Assembly: GCF_014235765.1 (NCBI RefSeq)
Contig: NZ_JACMYH010000001.1
Location: 1,240,001 to 1,304,000, forward strand
Length of the DNA stretch: 64,000 nt
From: Pseudomonas baltica
GTDB lineage: Bacteria; Pseudomonadota; Gammaproteobacteria; Pseudomonadales; Pseudomonadaceae
Reading direction: 5' to 3'
Shown: positions 29,576 to 38,119 of the stretch, one piece after another
Layout: every line of letters starts with the position of its first letter
Numbering within the stretch: the stretch's first letter is position 1
Notes under the pieces: model-generated
The model's database searches: none
What the model saw: the letters and a program-made list of their open reading frames with translations, nothing else
Told to the model about the DNA's origin: nothing
Position numbers and translations under genes: made by a program

Positions 29576-30331
29576 TCAGACACGCCGCCTGAGCAGATAA
29601 CTGTCCATGATCCAGCCATGCTGGCTGCGCGCCTGCTGCCGCGCATCGGCAATGGTCTGCGCCATGTCGTCCAGCCTTCCCGACAGCAGCACTTCATCGG
29701 CCGTACCGACGTAAGCCCCCCAATAGATATCCAGATTCTGGCCGACCAGCGCCTTGAAGCTGTCCTGTGCATCGAGCATCACCACCACCGTGTCGACGCC
29801 CTCGGGCATGCCCGCCGACAGGCGTCGACCCGTAGTGATCTGCACGGCACCGGCAATGCTGTTGAGGGTGATCCGGTGCGCCGCGGTTAGCGCCTGAATG
29901 CTGGTCACACCGGGAAACACCTCATAGTGCACCGCTCGCGCGCTGTTGGCAGCGATTGCCTCGACAATGCGCAGCGTGCTGTCGTACAGCGAAGGATCGC
30001 CCCACACCAGAACGCCCGCGCACTCCCCGTCCGCCACTGCATCATCGAGCAGCCGCTCGAAGGCCGCCTGCTTGCGCGCATTCAGGGTATTCACCGACGT
30101 CCGATAGTCCGGCCCGGCCGGACGCTCGGGCTGCCGCACCTCGACCACCCGATACGCCCCAGGCGTTGCATGACGCTCGAGGATCTCTTTGCGCAGGGCA
30201 TTGAGCTTGCCCTTGTGATCGCCCTTGTCCATCAGAAAGAACACATCGACCCGCGCCAAGGCACGCGCCGCCTGCACCGTGATGTGCTCGGGATGACCAG
30301 CGCCGATGCCGATGATGAGGAGTGTTTTCAA
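29576..30331 (-). CDS. cobF: Precorrin-6A synthase (deacetylating)
   Basis: A SAM-dependent methyltransferase that methylates C-1 of precorrin-5 with loss of acetate in aerobic B12 synthesis. 251 aa. Tetrapyrrole methylase features are the N-terminal LLIIGIGAGHPEHIT loop, WGDPSLYDST and FPGVTSIQALTA. It lies 9 kb from the main cob operon and has no B12 riboswitch in the 240 bp upstream, suggesting separate regulation. Confidence 0.93.
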   Translation of the reverse strand: MKTLLIIGIGAGHPEHITVQAARALARVDVFFLMDKGDHKGKLNALRKEILERHATPGAYRVVEVRQPERPAGPDYRTSVNTLNARKQAAFERLLDDAVADGECAGVLVWGDPSLYDSTLRIVEAIAANSARAVHYEVFPGVTSIQALTAAHRITLNSIAGAVQITTGRRLSAGMPEGVDTVVVMLDAQDSFKALVGQNLDIYWGAYVGTADEVLLSGRLDDMAQTIADARQQARSQHGWIMDSYLLRRRV

Positions 30332-30534
30332 AAGTGCTCCGCCGGACAGTTCACCACAACGCGCCTATGGCCGTGCCGATAGGGGCCCCTCTGCACAACT
30401 GGCCCATGCCAGACCTTACAGCGTCCGTTTCAAGGTGAATACAGGGTTGCGCGAATTGGCACAGTTCCAGCTGTCCACGCCCTTTCGGCCTTGACACGTA
30501 TGGGCATCTGCTACGAATGCCTGTGATGATCGAC

Positions 30535-30559
30535 GGGCGGGCGCATTGCACGCCCGCCC
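30535..30559. terminator. GC-rich hairpin downstream of the TonB receptor gene
   Basis: GGGCGGGCG (30535-30543) and CGCCCGCCC (30551-30559) enclose a 7-nt loop, 15 bp past the receptor stop. No T-run follows on the minus strand, so termination efficiency is uncertain. Confidence 0.5.
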
Positions 30560-30573
30560 TCTCGGTCACTGGA

Positions 30574-32964
30574 TCACAGCGACCACTTCAGCGAGAACAT
30601 CAGGTTGCGCGGGTCGCCGTAGGTGCCACTGCCGGTCGCGGTAGGAATACCCTGCCAGTACTTCTCGTCCAGCACGTTGTTGAAGTTGACGCGGGCGTCC
30701 CAGTGTTCGTCGAAGCGATAGCCGGCCATCAAGCCCAGTACCGCGTAGGAATCCTGCTCCGCATGACCGGTTCCGACACGGCCGTAGGTTGCGCTCTGCG
30801 CCAGCACGTCGGCACCGATACGCAGCCTGTCCAAGGCACCTTCGAACTGGTAAGTGGTTGCGGCCTTGAACAGATGCTTGGGCTGGTTGGGCGCGAACAG
30901 ATTGCCTTTCTCGTAGGTACGGTCTTTCACGTACTGGCTGAGCACCAGGGTATAGGCGGCCGAGAACTGCCAGTTGGGCGTGAAGGCGCCACTGATTTCG
31001 GTATCCAGGCCACGGCTGCGTACCTCGCCCGCAGCCTCGTAGCAGGTGCGGTTGGTGGCCCGGCAGCTGGCCGGTTGATCGGGAATGGCGTAGGCGCGGT
31101 TCTGCTGGGTCATGTCGAACATGGCCACGGACGCATTCAGGCCGCCATCGAAGTACTCGCCCTTGATGCCGATCTCATAGCTTTCACCGGTCATCGGGTC
31201 CAGCACCGTGCCGCCGACATCCTGCTGCGTCTGCGGCTTGAAGATTTCGGTGTAGCTGGCGTAGACCGAGTAGGTATCGTTCAGGTCATAGATGATGCCG
31301 GCGTAGGGCGTGACTTCCTGGGTCACTTTGTAATCACCCGTGCCCGAGCGGTTGTCGTAGTCATACCAACTGACCCGGCTGCCAACGATGATGTGCAGCG
31401 GGTCCAGCGGGTTGAAACGCGCGGCGGCGTAGACACCCTTCTCGGTCGCCGTGTTCTTGCTCTGGTAGAGCCGATAGTCGCTGCGAGTACGCGAAGGCTT
31501 GGCAATGACACCCGGATCGAAGTTGTAGATATCGATGGGCGTGGAGTCATTCCAGTAGCCGCCGGTCTGGTCGAACTTTTCCTGGCGACGGCTCGCGCCG
31601 AGGGTCAACTGATGCTCGCGACCGAACAACTGGAACGGGCCGGCCAGGGAGGCATCCACGTTGGTCTGCACGTCGGTGGTGTCGTAGGCGCCCGTGGCCT
31701 GCCCGTACACACCATTGCGAGGCGCCGTCAGATAGCTGGAAAAGGTGTTGGACTCGGCCCATATCTTCGCGGCCGCAGCCTTGGCGGTCCAGCCGTTGTC
31801 GAAGCGGTGGGTGACGTCGGTGAACACGCTGACGTTGTCCCGGTCCCAGTAGGCCCAGTCATTGCTCAGGAAGGTGGAACGCGACAGATGCAGGTCTTCG
31901 CCATTCGGACCGGACGGCAGGCTGCCCCAGTCCGAGGTGGCATCATCGCGCTGCTTGGAAGCCCCGAGGGTCAGGGTAGTCGCCTCGCTCAGGTCCGCTT
32001 CGAATACGCCGTAGAAGGTCTGGCGCTGCTTTTCACGCTCGTCGATGTAGCTGTTGTCGTCTTCGTAGGCGGCCACCACCCGGCCACGCAGGGTGCCGGA
32101 CTCGTTGAGCCGGTTCGACGCATCCACTTGCGTGCGGTAGCGGTCCCAGGTACCGGCGCTGGTGGTGATGCTGACCTGAGGGGTGGCGGTAGGACGCTTG
32201 CGCACCAGGTTCAGGGTTGCCGACGGGCTGCCGGCACCGGTCATCAAGCCGGTGGCGCCGCGCACCACTTCAACCCTGTCGTACAAAGCCAGGTCGGCAC
32301 CGGCGATGGTGTCTAGGGTGAACTGGCCGATGCTGGTCGGCAGGCCGTCGTACATGATGTTGTCGATGTTGAACCCGCGCGCCTGGAACGCCTGGCGGTC
32401 GCCGCCAAACTTGCGCAAGGTAATGCCGGGCGCGTACTTGACCACATCGTTGAGGTCGTTCATGCCTTGGTCGTCCATGCGCTGGCGCGTGATGACGCTG
32501 ACCGACTGCGGGGTTTCGCGGATCGACAGCGGCAGCCCGGTCGAGGTGCTCATGCTGCCGGTGGTGTAGGAGCCGGAGTGTTCGGTAGTGGCCGTGCCGG
32601 CTATGGAACTGGTGGCGGCCGAGACGGCCGTCGCGCCCAGTACCACCGCGCCGCCAGTGGACGCTGTAGCGGGGGCGGTGACGCTGACCACGTCGCCCTG
32701 CACCGTACCGACCAGGCCGCTGCCCGCCAGCAGGCGCTGCAGTGCCAATGCGGGTTCCATCCGGCCGGTGACCGAAGGTGCGGTCTTGCCGGCAATCGCC
32801 GCTGGTTCGAACACCACTTGCAGGCCGCTGGCCTGACCCAACTGGTTCAGCGCTTCGCCCAAGGGTTGCGCGGGCAGATTCAGCGCAATCGGAGCTGCCT
32901 GCGCCAGGCCGGCAATGGACAAAGAGATGCACAGCGCAACACTGCGCAACGGAAAATGATTCAT
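30574..32964 (-). CDS. TonB-dependent siderophore receptor with STN signalling domain
   Basis: A 796-aa outer-membrane receptor. Signal peptide 1-23 (ending AQA); STN/secretin-like domain about 30-80 (LPAQPLGEALNQLGQASGLQVVFEP); plug about 130-240 (IRETPQSVSVITRQRMDDQG, VEVVRGATGLMTGAGSPSATLN); a 22-strand barrel ends in the canonical aromatic terminus MFSLKWSL. The overall look is FpvA/FoxA/FiuA-type, for a hydroxamate or pyoverdine-like ferric siderophore. An STN domain usually signals through a FecR/FecI pair, but none is encoded nearby. A Fur-like box lies upstream. Confidence 0.9.
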   Translation of the reverse strand: MNHFPLRSVALCISLSIAGLAQAAPIALNLPAQPLGEALNQLGQASGLQVVFEPAAIAGKTAPSVTGRMEPALALQRLLAGSGLVGTVQGDVVSVTAPATASTGGAVVLGATAVSAATSSIAGTATTEHSGSYTTGSMSTSTGLPLSIRETPQSVSVITRQRMDDQGMNDLNDVVKYAPGITLRKFGGDRQAFQARGFNIDNIMYDGLPTSIGQFTLDTIAGADLALYDRVEVVRGATGLMTGAGSPSATLNLVRKRPTATPQVSITTSAGTWDRYRTQVDASNRLNESGTLRGRVVAAYEDDNSYIDEREKQRQTFYGVFEADLSEATTLTLGASKQRDDATSDWGSLPSGPNGEDLHLSRSTFLSNDWAYWDRDNVSVFTDVTHRFDNGWTAKAAAAKIWAESNTFSSYLTAPRNGVYGQATGAYDTTDVQTNVDASLAGPFQLFGREHQLTLGASRRQEKFDQTGGYWNDSTPIDIYNFDPGVIAKPSRTRSDYRLYQSKNTATEKGVYAAARFNPLDPLHIIVGSRVSWYDYDNRSGTGDYKVTQEVTPYAGIIYDLNDTYSVYASYTEIFKPQTQQDVGGTVLDPMTGESYEIGIKGEYFDGGLNASVAMFDMTQQNRAYAIPDQPASCRATNRTCYEAAGEVRSRGLDTEISGAFTPNWQFSAAYTLVLSQYVKDRTYEKGNLFAPNQPKHLFKAATTYQFEGALDRLRIGADVLAQSATYGRVGTGHAEQDSYAVLGLMAGYRFDEHWDARVNFNNVLDEKYWQGIPTATGSGTYGDPRNLMFSLKWSL

Positions 32965-33339
32965 GGCATGACCTCAGGAACCCACACAAGGCGGTCTGCC
33001 CCCCCCGGGCGAAGACTCGAATGCGGGCTGTAGGAAGCCACGCAAACTTGTGTGCGAAACCGCGTTGAATGCGGAAGCGGCGCAAGGCTATGCAAATGTC
33101 AAAAAAATGTAAATGATAATTCATGGCACTTGGCAAGCATTCGCGGCTGCCAACCAGAAGCATTGGTCTTTGCCAGCGAGCGCGCAGGCTGAATAAGTGC
33201 GTATGAAGAGCGCAGAGCGTGCGGGCTGCACGATGGAGAGGGGTCGTTGCAGGGGGCGTCAGGATGGATGTCCCGGCAGTGATGAACGCCACCGCCGGGA
33301 AATTATTACTGGATATGTCTAGCTATTGGCGCAACCGGA
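32965..33339. other. 375-bp intergenic region upstream of the receptor
   Basis: It contains an AT-rich patch with a Fur-box-like sequence at 33109-33127, about 145 bp before the receptor start, and otherwise no ORF with coding character. The part near msrA holds no clear terminator for msrA. Confidence 0.6.
33109..33127. promoter_or_regulatory. Putative Fur box of the TonB receptor
   Basis: GTAAATGATAATTCATGGC matches about 12 of 19 positions of the consensus GATAATGATAATCATTATC, including an exact TGATAAT core. Its place in the receptor promoter region fits iron repression. Confidence 0.5.
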
Positions 33340-33846
33340 TCAGCCGCGCGCGGGAAGTTTCCAGTCGGGACGTACGAAATGGCAGGTGTAGCCGTTGGGA
33401 ATACGCTCCAGGTAATCCTGATGCTCGGGCTCGGCTTCCCAGAAATCACCTGCAGGGGCAAGCTCGGTGACGACCTTGCCGGGCCACAGGTCGGAGGCAT
33501 CGACGTCGGCGATCGTTTCCAGTGCGACGCGTTTCTGCTCCTCGGTGTTGTAGAAGATCGCCGAGCGGTAGCTCAGGCCTACATCGTTGCCCTGGCGGTT
33601 GGCCGTGGACGGATCGTGAATCTGGAAGAAAAACTCGAGGATCTGACGATAGCCGATCACGCTGGGATCGAAGACGATCTCGATGGCTTCGGCGTGGGTG
33701 CCGTGGTTGCGGTAGGTGGCGTTGGCGACATCGCCGCCGCTGTACCCGACCCGCGTCTGCAGGACGCCCGGATAACGACGGATCAGGTCCTGCATGCCCC
33801 AGAAGCAGCCACCCGCCAGCAGAGCGGTTTCGGTCTGGACTGTCAT
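33340..33846 (-). CDS. msrA: Peptide-methionine (S)-S-oxide reductase
   Basis: It repairs S-methionine sulfoxide in proteins. 168 aa from ATG at 33846 ([18 protein letters not shown]), with GAAGG 8-9 nt upstream; the longer frame adds 11 residues. The catalytic Cys is in GCFWGM and the substrate-recognition segments GYSGGD and [18 protein letters not shown] ([12 protein letters not shown]) are intact. There is no fused MsrB domain. No obvious resolving Cys at the C-terminus (ends LPARG). Confidence 0.95.
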   Translation of the reverse strand: MTVQTETALLAGGCFWGMQDLIRRYPGVLQTRVGYSGGDVANATYRNHGTHAEAIEIVFDPSVIGYRQILEFFFQIHDPSTANRQGNDVGLSYRSAIFYNTEEQKRVALETIADVDASDLWPGKVVTELAPAGDFWEAEPEHQDYLERIPNGYTCHFVRPDWKLPARG

Positions 33847-33915
33847 ATCGATTACCTTCGCTGAATGAACGTGGCCCATTCTAATACAACCGCTACGAAG
33901 GTGCCGTACAGGCCG

Positions 33916-35223
33916 TCAGAGGTTGGTGAAACGCGCCACCGCCTCCACCACTTTCTTCGCCCCGTCCTGGATCTCGACGATCACGTCACCGGCCTGACCG
34001 GCCAGTTGTACGCCCTGCTCGGCCTGCTGCCTGCTGTTGGCCATGTCGCGCACGGTGCCGTCGACCAGTGCCTGGTTCTGCTGCACCACGGCGGCGATCT
34101 CGTCGGTGGCGGTGCTGGTCCGGCCCGCCAGTTGCCGGACTTCGTCGGCCACCACGGCGAACCCGCGCCCCTGTTCGCCGGCGCGGGCCGCTTCGATGGC
34201 GGCGTTCAGCGCCAGCAGGTTGGTCTGTTGGGCGATGCTGCTGATGGTCTGGATGATCGAGCTGATCAGCAGCGATTGCTTGCCCAGCGCTTCCACACCG
34301 CTGGACGCGGACTGCATGTCGTCGGCGATCTTGCGCATGGTCTGCACGGTATCGGTCACTACCACCGCGCCACGCTGGGCGCTGATGTCGGTGCTGCGCG
34401 AGATTTCATAGGCGGTCTGCGCCGCCTGATTGACCTCGGCCTCGCGCTCGACCTGCTCGGTGACCACGGTAGCGAACTTGACCACCTTGTAGAGCTTGCC
34501 TTCGGTGTCGTAGACGGGGTTGTAGGTCGCCTCGAGCCAGATGGTGCGGCCCATGCTGTCGAGGCGCTTGAAGCGCCCGGCGACGAACTCACCGCGATTC
34601 AGGTTTGCCCAGAATTCGGTGTAGCTCGGCGAACTGGTTTCTTCGCTGTGGCAGAACATGCGGTGATGCTTGCCCTGCACCTGCGCCAGGGTATAGCCCA
34701 TGCCGCGCATGAACTGGTCGTTGGCCGACAGCACGGTGCCTTTCAAATCGAACTCGATGACCGCCGTGGAGCGCAGCAAGGCGTCGATGAACGAAGCGTT
34801 CTCCGCTGCTTTCTCCATGCTCTTGGTGACATCGGTGGCAAAGCACTTGATGTGCATCAGCACACCTGCCGCATTGCGGATGGGCTTCCAGTGCGCATTG
34901 ACCCAGACCAGGCTGCCGTCCGCCCTGAGGTAGCGATAGTTGTCCGACACCGAAGTGCCCGCTGCCACCGCCGCACGAAAGTTGTTGTAGCACGGCAGTT
35001 TGGTCACGTAGGTGGGGACCAATTCGGTCATCAGCCTGCCAACCAGCTGGGCTTCGGTATAGCCCAAAGTGGTCGCAAACAAGTCGTTGCAGGCGATGAT
35101 GCGCAGCGATGCGTCGATGTCCAGGCTGAGCATCTCGTGGGTCATGCCGGCTACCAGTTGACGCAATTCCACCAGTTCGTCGGCTTGGGCGCTGAGTTGC
35201 TGCTTGAGTTTGTTGTTGAACAT
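33916..35223 (-). CDS. Soluble chemoreceptor with two PAS domains (BdlA-like)
   Basis: 435 aa with no TM helix. A short coiled coil is followed by PAS1 (about 28-135, [20 protein letters not shown]...), PAS2 (about 145-260, [20 protein letters not shown]...), and a short MCP signalling module with tip [36 protein letters not shown]. This is the BdlA layout (biofilm dispersion) as well as that of other cytoplasmic Aer-like receptors. Methylation sites are few. A textbook sigma-28 promoter sits 30 bp upstream, placing it in the motility regulon. Confidence 0.87.
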   Translation of the reverse strand: MFNNKLKQQLSAQADELVELRQLVAGMTHEMLSLDIDASLRIIACNDLFATTLGYTEAQLVGRLMTELVPTYVTKLPCYNNFRAAVAAGTSVSDNYRYLRADGSLVWVNAHWKPIRNAAGVLMHIKCFATDVTKSMEKAAENASFIDALLRSTAVIEFDLKGTVLSANDQFMRGMGYTLAQVQGKHHRMFCHSEETSSPSYTEFWANLNRGEFVAGRFKRLDSMGRTIWLEATYNPVYDTEGKLYKVVKFATVVTEQVEREAEVNQAAQTAYEISRSTDISAQRGAVVVTDTVQTMRKIADDMQSASSGVEALGKQSLLISSIIQTISSIAQQTNLLALNAAIEAARAGEQGRGFAVVADEVRQLAGRTSTATDEIAAVVQQNQALVDGTVRDMANSRQQAEQGVQLAGQAGDVIVEIQDGAKKVVEAVARFTNL

Positions 35224-35252
35224 AAGGCACCGGCATCAGGGTCATGGTCGTG

Positions 35253-35279
35253 TTATCGGCGGCAATGGCCGAGGGTTTA
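35253..35279 (-). promoter_or_regulatory. Sigma-28 (FliA) promoter of the BdlA-like gene
   Basis: On the minus strand: TAAA at 35279-35276, 15-nt spacer, GCCGATAA at 35260-35253. This is an exact match to the FliA consensus TAAA-N15-GCCGATAA, with the start codon 30 bp downstream. Confidence 0.88.
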
Positions 35280-35347
35280 GCCCCAGGTGACAGATGTCTG
35301 CCCTTTCGGACCCGACCAACCCCGTGCCAGAGCGCGTCCTTGGGACA

Positions 35348-35368
35348 ATCCACAGAAGCTGTGGATAA
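35348..35368. promoter_or_regulatory. Inverted repeat containing a DnaA-box match
   Basis: ATCCACAG (35348-35355), AAG, CTGTGGAT (35359-35366). On the minus strand 35368-35360 reads TTATCCACA, an exact DnaA box. A single site of this kind can occur by chance, and no cluster of boxes is present. Confidence 0.4.
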
Positions 35369-36009
35369 GTCAGTGGACAACCCCCCCCTGCCCCTCGCAA
35401 ACCCATATGGAATGGGGCCTGAAGTCAAACTGTCGATTTTTTCACCAACTCGAAAAGACGTTTTTTTTCATTGACTTGCGTGAGTCATACCGAGTAGCCA
35501 TGATCGACGAGGCACGATCAGACCGGACAGACACGTTTTCTTGCACTTGCAGTGACCGGGTCTTCGTTTGCGTCTTCAAGGTAGCAATAAGGTATTTTTT
35601 CGGAATATCGCTTGCGCTTCTCATAGCCGATGCGATAGTCTTCGACCCGTTAGTACCAAGCTGAAAGTCAATTCAGGTCGACCACCCTGTTCACACGGGC
35701 TCGACCAACATGATGGTCTCCAGGTAACGCTCCCCGACTTGCGAACAAGTCCGGCATCAAGCGAATTACTCTGCCCCGACCAACCTACGATTGATCAGGA
35801 TCTGCATCCAGGGCCCCGAACCTTAGCCCGGAATGTTGCCTGCCCTCCTAAGTACCTACCAGTCAGCCCAACAGCCAAAACGATAAAGCGCTGTTCACTG
35901 GCTGTCTTGTTCCAGACAGGTTCTTCGCCCGGCCCAAAGGCCCGCGCTACTGGAACGTTTTTATCGATCACGGCTCCAAGTCGTGACCATTGCAGGAACA
36001 TACAACAAC

Positions 36010-36231
36010 ATGACTCATATCCAGACCCAGGATGCCATCCGCACCCTCACCCACGCCTTCGCTCCGATGAACTGCCTGATCATGGCCGCGCGCAAAGGCT
36101 GCTTCAGCTTCACCATCGTCAATGAGCACGGTATCGCCCGTCACAGCGAACGCTTGTATCCGGAACAGTACTCCAGTGCCGAACCGCTGCAGGCCGTGAT
36201 CGACCGTACGCGTCAGGCCCTGGTTGCCTGA
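36010..36231 (+). CDS. Small protein of unknown function, 73 aa
   Basis: The frame from ATG 36010 (MTHIQTQDAIRTLTHAFAPMNC) reads through to ...IDRTRQALVA and is directly followed by a terminator, which supports a real gene. A GTG at 35983 could extend it by nine residues. Its size and pattern (helix, MNCLIMAARKGCFSFTIVNE strand pair, C-terminal helix) resemble small Pseudomonas proteins such as DUF1652, but I do not recognise a family with certainty. Confidence 0.62.
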   Translation: MTHIQTQDAIRTLTHAFAPMNCLIMAARKGCFSFTIVNEHGIARHSERLYPEQYSSAEPLQAVIDRTRQALVA

Positions 36232-36675
36232 TCGCTGCAGCGATGCACCACGATGTGATGTATAGAAAAGCCTCGACCCGTCGGGGCTTTTTCATGCCCG
36301 CGATTTGGGGGAGGCGCAGGCCTTGGCATGCTGTCGATGCATGCAACTGTAAACGCACATTACAGTTCGCCAGTCCGGCCGAAGGACCACCGCGCGTCGC
36401 CCACTGACTCGCGATCGAAAATCTGACGTCATTTTTCTGCACGCCAATGACCCCGTCTTGCCCGAGCTAGACAGCTGCGTGGAATCTACCAGGCACCGGC
36501 GTGCGCCCATGGCACAGGCGTGGCGCATACGCGGCCCCTGGAAGCTGCATTCGGGCGCCCGTAAATTCTGGTCGGATTGTCCTACAAAACCGCTCTAGCC
36601 AGAGTGTTTCAGGCTATAGCGTTGCAGTGAAAATGTTGGTAGCTTGCGCCTCAGTGCCCCCCTAGAGTTAAAACA
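36232..36675. other. 444-bp intergenic region upstream of fadL
   Basis: Apart from the terminator at 36266-36292 I see no RNA gene, repeat or convincing ORF. It presumably contains the fadL promoter close to 36600; no consensus -35/-10 pair stands out. Confidence 0.5.
36266..36292 (+). terminator. Terminator after the 73-aa gene
   Basis: AAAAGCCTCGA, loop CCCG, then TCGGGGCTTTTT (one G-T pair). T-tract on the plus strand. Confidence 0.85.
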
Positions 36676-37938
36676 ATGAAAAGACCAATGCTCAAGACCA
36701 CTCTCGGCTTCGCTGTCACCCTGGCATCCAGCCAGCTTTTCGCTGCCGGCTTCGCCCTCAATGAACAAAGCATCAGCGGCATGGGTACCGGCTTCGCCGG
36801 TCGCTCGTCGTCCGCCGAGGACGCCAGCACTGTCTATGGCAACCCTGCCGGCATGTCCCGCATCAAACGTGAACAGGTCAGCGTCGGCGCTGCGGCCATC
36901 GTCGCCAAGACCGACATCAGCGGCCGTGGAACCTTCGGCGGCAGCAACGACGGCGACATGGTCCCGTTCGTTGGCGTCCCGATGGGCTACTACGTCAAAC
37001 CACTGGATGACAACTGGACCGTCGGTTTCGGTCTGTACGCGCCTTTCGGTCTGGTCACCGACTATGAAAGCGGTTTTGCCGGCCGCTACTGGGGCGACAA
37101 GAGCCATGTGGCGGTCGTCACGCTGCAGCCTACCGTCAGCTATGCCTTCAACGAGCGCGTGTCGATCGGCTTCGGTCCGACCTTCAACCGCCTTGAAGGC
37201 GAGCTGACGTCGGCCGCGCTGAACCGCGCGACGCCAGGCCGCAACGACGGCGAAGTCAAGATCAAGGGCGACGATACCGCCGTGGGCTTCAACGTCGGCG
37301 TGCTCGTTCAGGCCACTGACGATACCCGCGTGGGCCTGACCTACCACTCCAAGGTCAAGTACAAGCTGGACGGCCATACCAAGGTCGAAGGTTCGGGGTT
37401 CGGGCCGTTCAACGGCAGCAAGTACGATGCATCGCTGGACATCGACACGCCTGAGTCGGTGGACTTCTCGGTCACCCACGAACTCAACCAGGACTGGACC
37501 CTGTACGCAGGCAGCACCTGGACCCGTTGGAGCCGCCTGAAGGAAATCTCGGTCGAGAACGAAGGCGTGCCTGCCGCGCTGCGCTCGTCGATCGGCACCA
37601 TCACCGAAGAACAGAACTGGCACGACACCTGGTCTCATGCCGTGGGCGCCGCCTACAAACTGAACAAACAGTGGACGCTGCGCACGGGCTTTTCGGTTGA
37701 CCAGTCGCCGACCAACAACACCAACCGTTCGCCACGCATCCCGACGGGCGACCGCGCCATCCTCAGCCTGGGTGCTGGCTGGAGCCCGACGGACGACCTG
37801 ACCTTCGACTTCGCCTATTCCTACCTGAAGGAAGAAGACACGAAGATCAACCTGGTCAGCGCCACCAAGGGTGCCTACCAGGCCAAGTACGAGAACAGCG
37901 CACATGGCTTCGGTACTTCAGTGACCTACCGCTTCTGA
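36676..37938 (+). CDS. fadL: FadL/OmpP1/TodX family outer-membrane transporter
   Basis: A 420-aa long-chain fatty acid or hydrophobic-compound channel. The signal peptide ends SSQLFA (about residue 22); the mature N-terminus AGFALNEQSISGMGTGFAG and the NPAGM motif are FadL-type hatch signatures. A 14-strand barrel ends ...TSVTYRF. The start could also be the ATG at 36688 (MLKTTLG), which lacks a better RBS. Substrate (fatty acid or aromatic) is not resolvable; no aromatic catabolic genes are adjacent, so fatty acids are favoured. Confidence 0.88.
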   Translation: MKRPMLKTTLGFAVTLASSQLFAAGFALNEQSISGMGTGFAGRSSSAEDASTVYGNPAGMSRIKREQVSVGAAAIVAKTDISGRGTFGGSNDGDMVPFVGVPMGYYVKPLDDNWTVGFGLYAPFGLVTDYESGFAGRYWGDKSHVAVVTLQPTVSYAFNERVSIGFGPTFNRLEGELTSAALNRATPGRNDGEVKIKGDDTAVGFNVGVLVQATDDTRVGLTYHSKVKYKLDGHTKVEGSGFGPFNGSKYDASLDIDTPESVDFSVTHELNQDWTLYAGSTWTRWSRLKEISVENEGVPAALRSSIGTITEEQNWHDTWSHAVGAAYKLNKQWTLRTGFSVDQSPTNNTNRSPRIPTGDRAILSLGAGWSPTDDLTFDFAYSYLKEEDTKINLVSATKGAYQAKYENSAHGFGTSVTYRF

Positions 37939-37953
37939 TCGATCAGGTAATAC

Positions 37954-37984
37954 GAAAAGCCCCGACCGGTTCGGGGCTTTTTCA
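37954..37984 (+). terminator. Terminator after fadL
   Basis: GAAAAGCCCCGA, short loop, TCGGGGCTTTTTC. The A-tract upstream makes it possibly bidirectional, closing the minus-strand unit at 37994 too. Confidence 0.88.
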
Positions 37985-37993
37985 TGTGTGACG

Positions 37994-38119
37994 TCAGCAC
38001 AGGCTCATGTTCATTTGCAGCAGGGCCAGTCCGCCCTGCTGCCAGCCCCACCACGCCAGCCCCAGCAGCGCCGCCAGTGCGCATGCCATGGCGAGTTGCA
38101 CGCTGCGGAGTCTGCTCAT
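37994..38119 (-). CDS. 41-aa single-span membrane peptide coupled to the MFS gene
   Basis: ATG at 38119 overlaps the MFS stop (ATGA), giving a 41-aa peptide beginning MSRLRSVQLAMACALAALLG and ending MNMSLC. A basic N-terminus and a hydrophobic stretch (about residues 8-33, with AWWGW) predict one TM helix. The terminator near 37954-37984 lies just beyond. It may be a transporter accessory subunit; there is no known family. Confidence 0.6.
   Translation of the reverse strand: MSRLRSVQLAMACALAALLGLAWWGWQQGGLALLQMNMSLC

Larger units (their letters stand above)
35224..36009. other. 786-bp intergenic region
   Basis: The first 60 bp hold the sigma-28 promoter of the chemoreceptor gene. A perfect ATCCACAG-AAG-CTGTGGAT inverted repeat that includes a DnaA-box match occurs at 35348-35368. 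The rest is lower in GC than the neighbours, contains poly-T tracts (35460-35468, 35595-35600), and only ORFs without an RBS or codon bias. It may contain an unrecognised small RNA or decayed sequence. Confidence 0.6.

Noticed and set aside
29245..29772. Minus-strand ORFs encoding a repeated peptide across the 54-bp array
   Set aside because: The peptide repeats only because the DNA repeats with a period divisible by three; there is no RBS and they are open in several frames.
30517..32316. 599-aa plus-strand ORF opposite the TonB receptor
   Set aside because: Antisense shadow with low-complexity Gly/Val/Arg composition.
35287..35664. 125-aa plus-strand ORF in the 786-bp gap
   Set aside because: No RBS, erratic composition and poly-Phe from T-tracts; overlaps the DnaA-box repeat.
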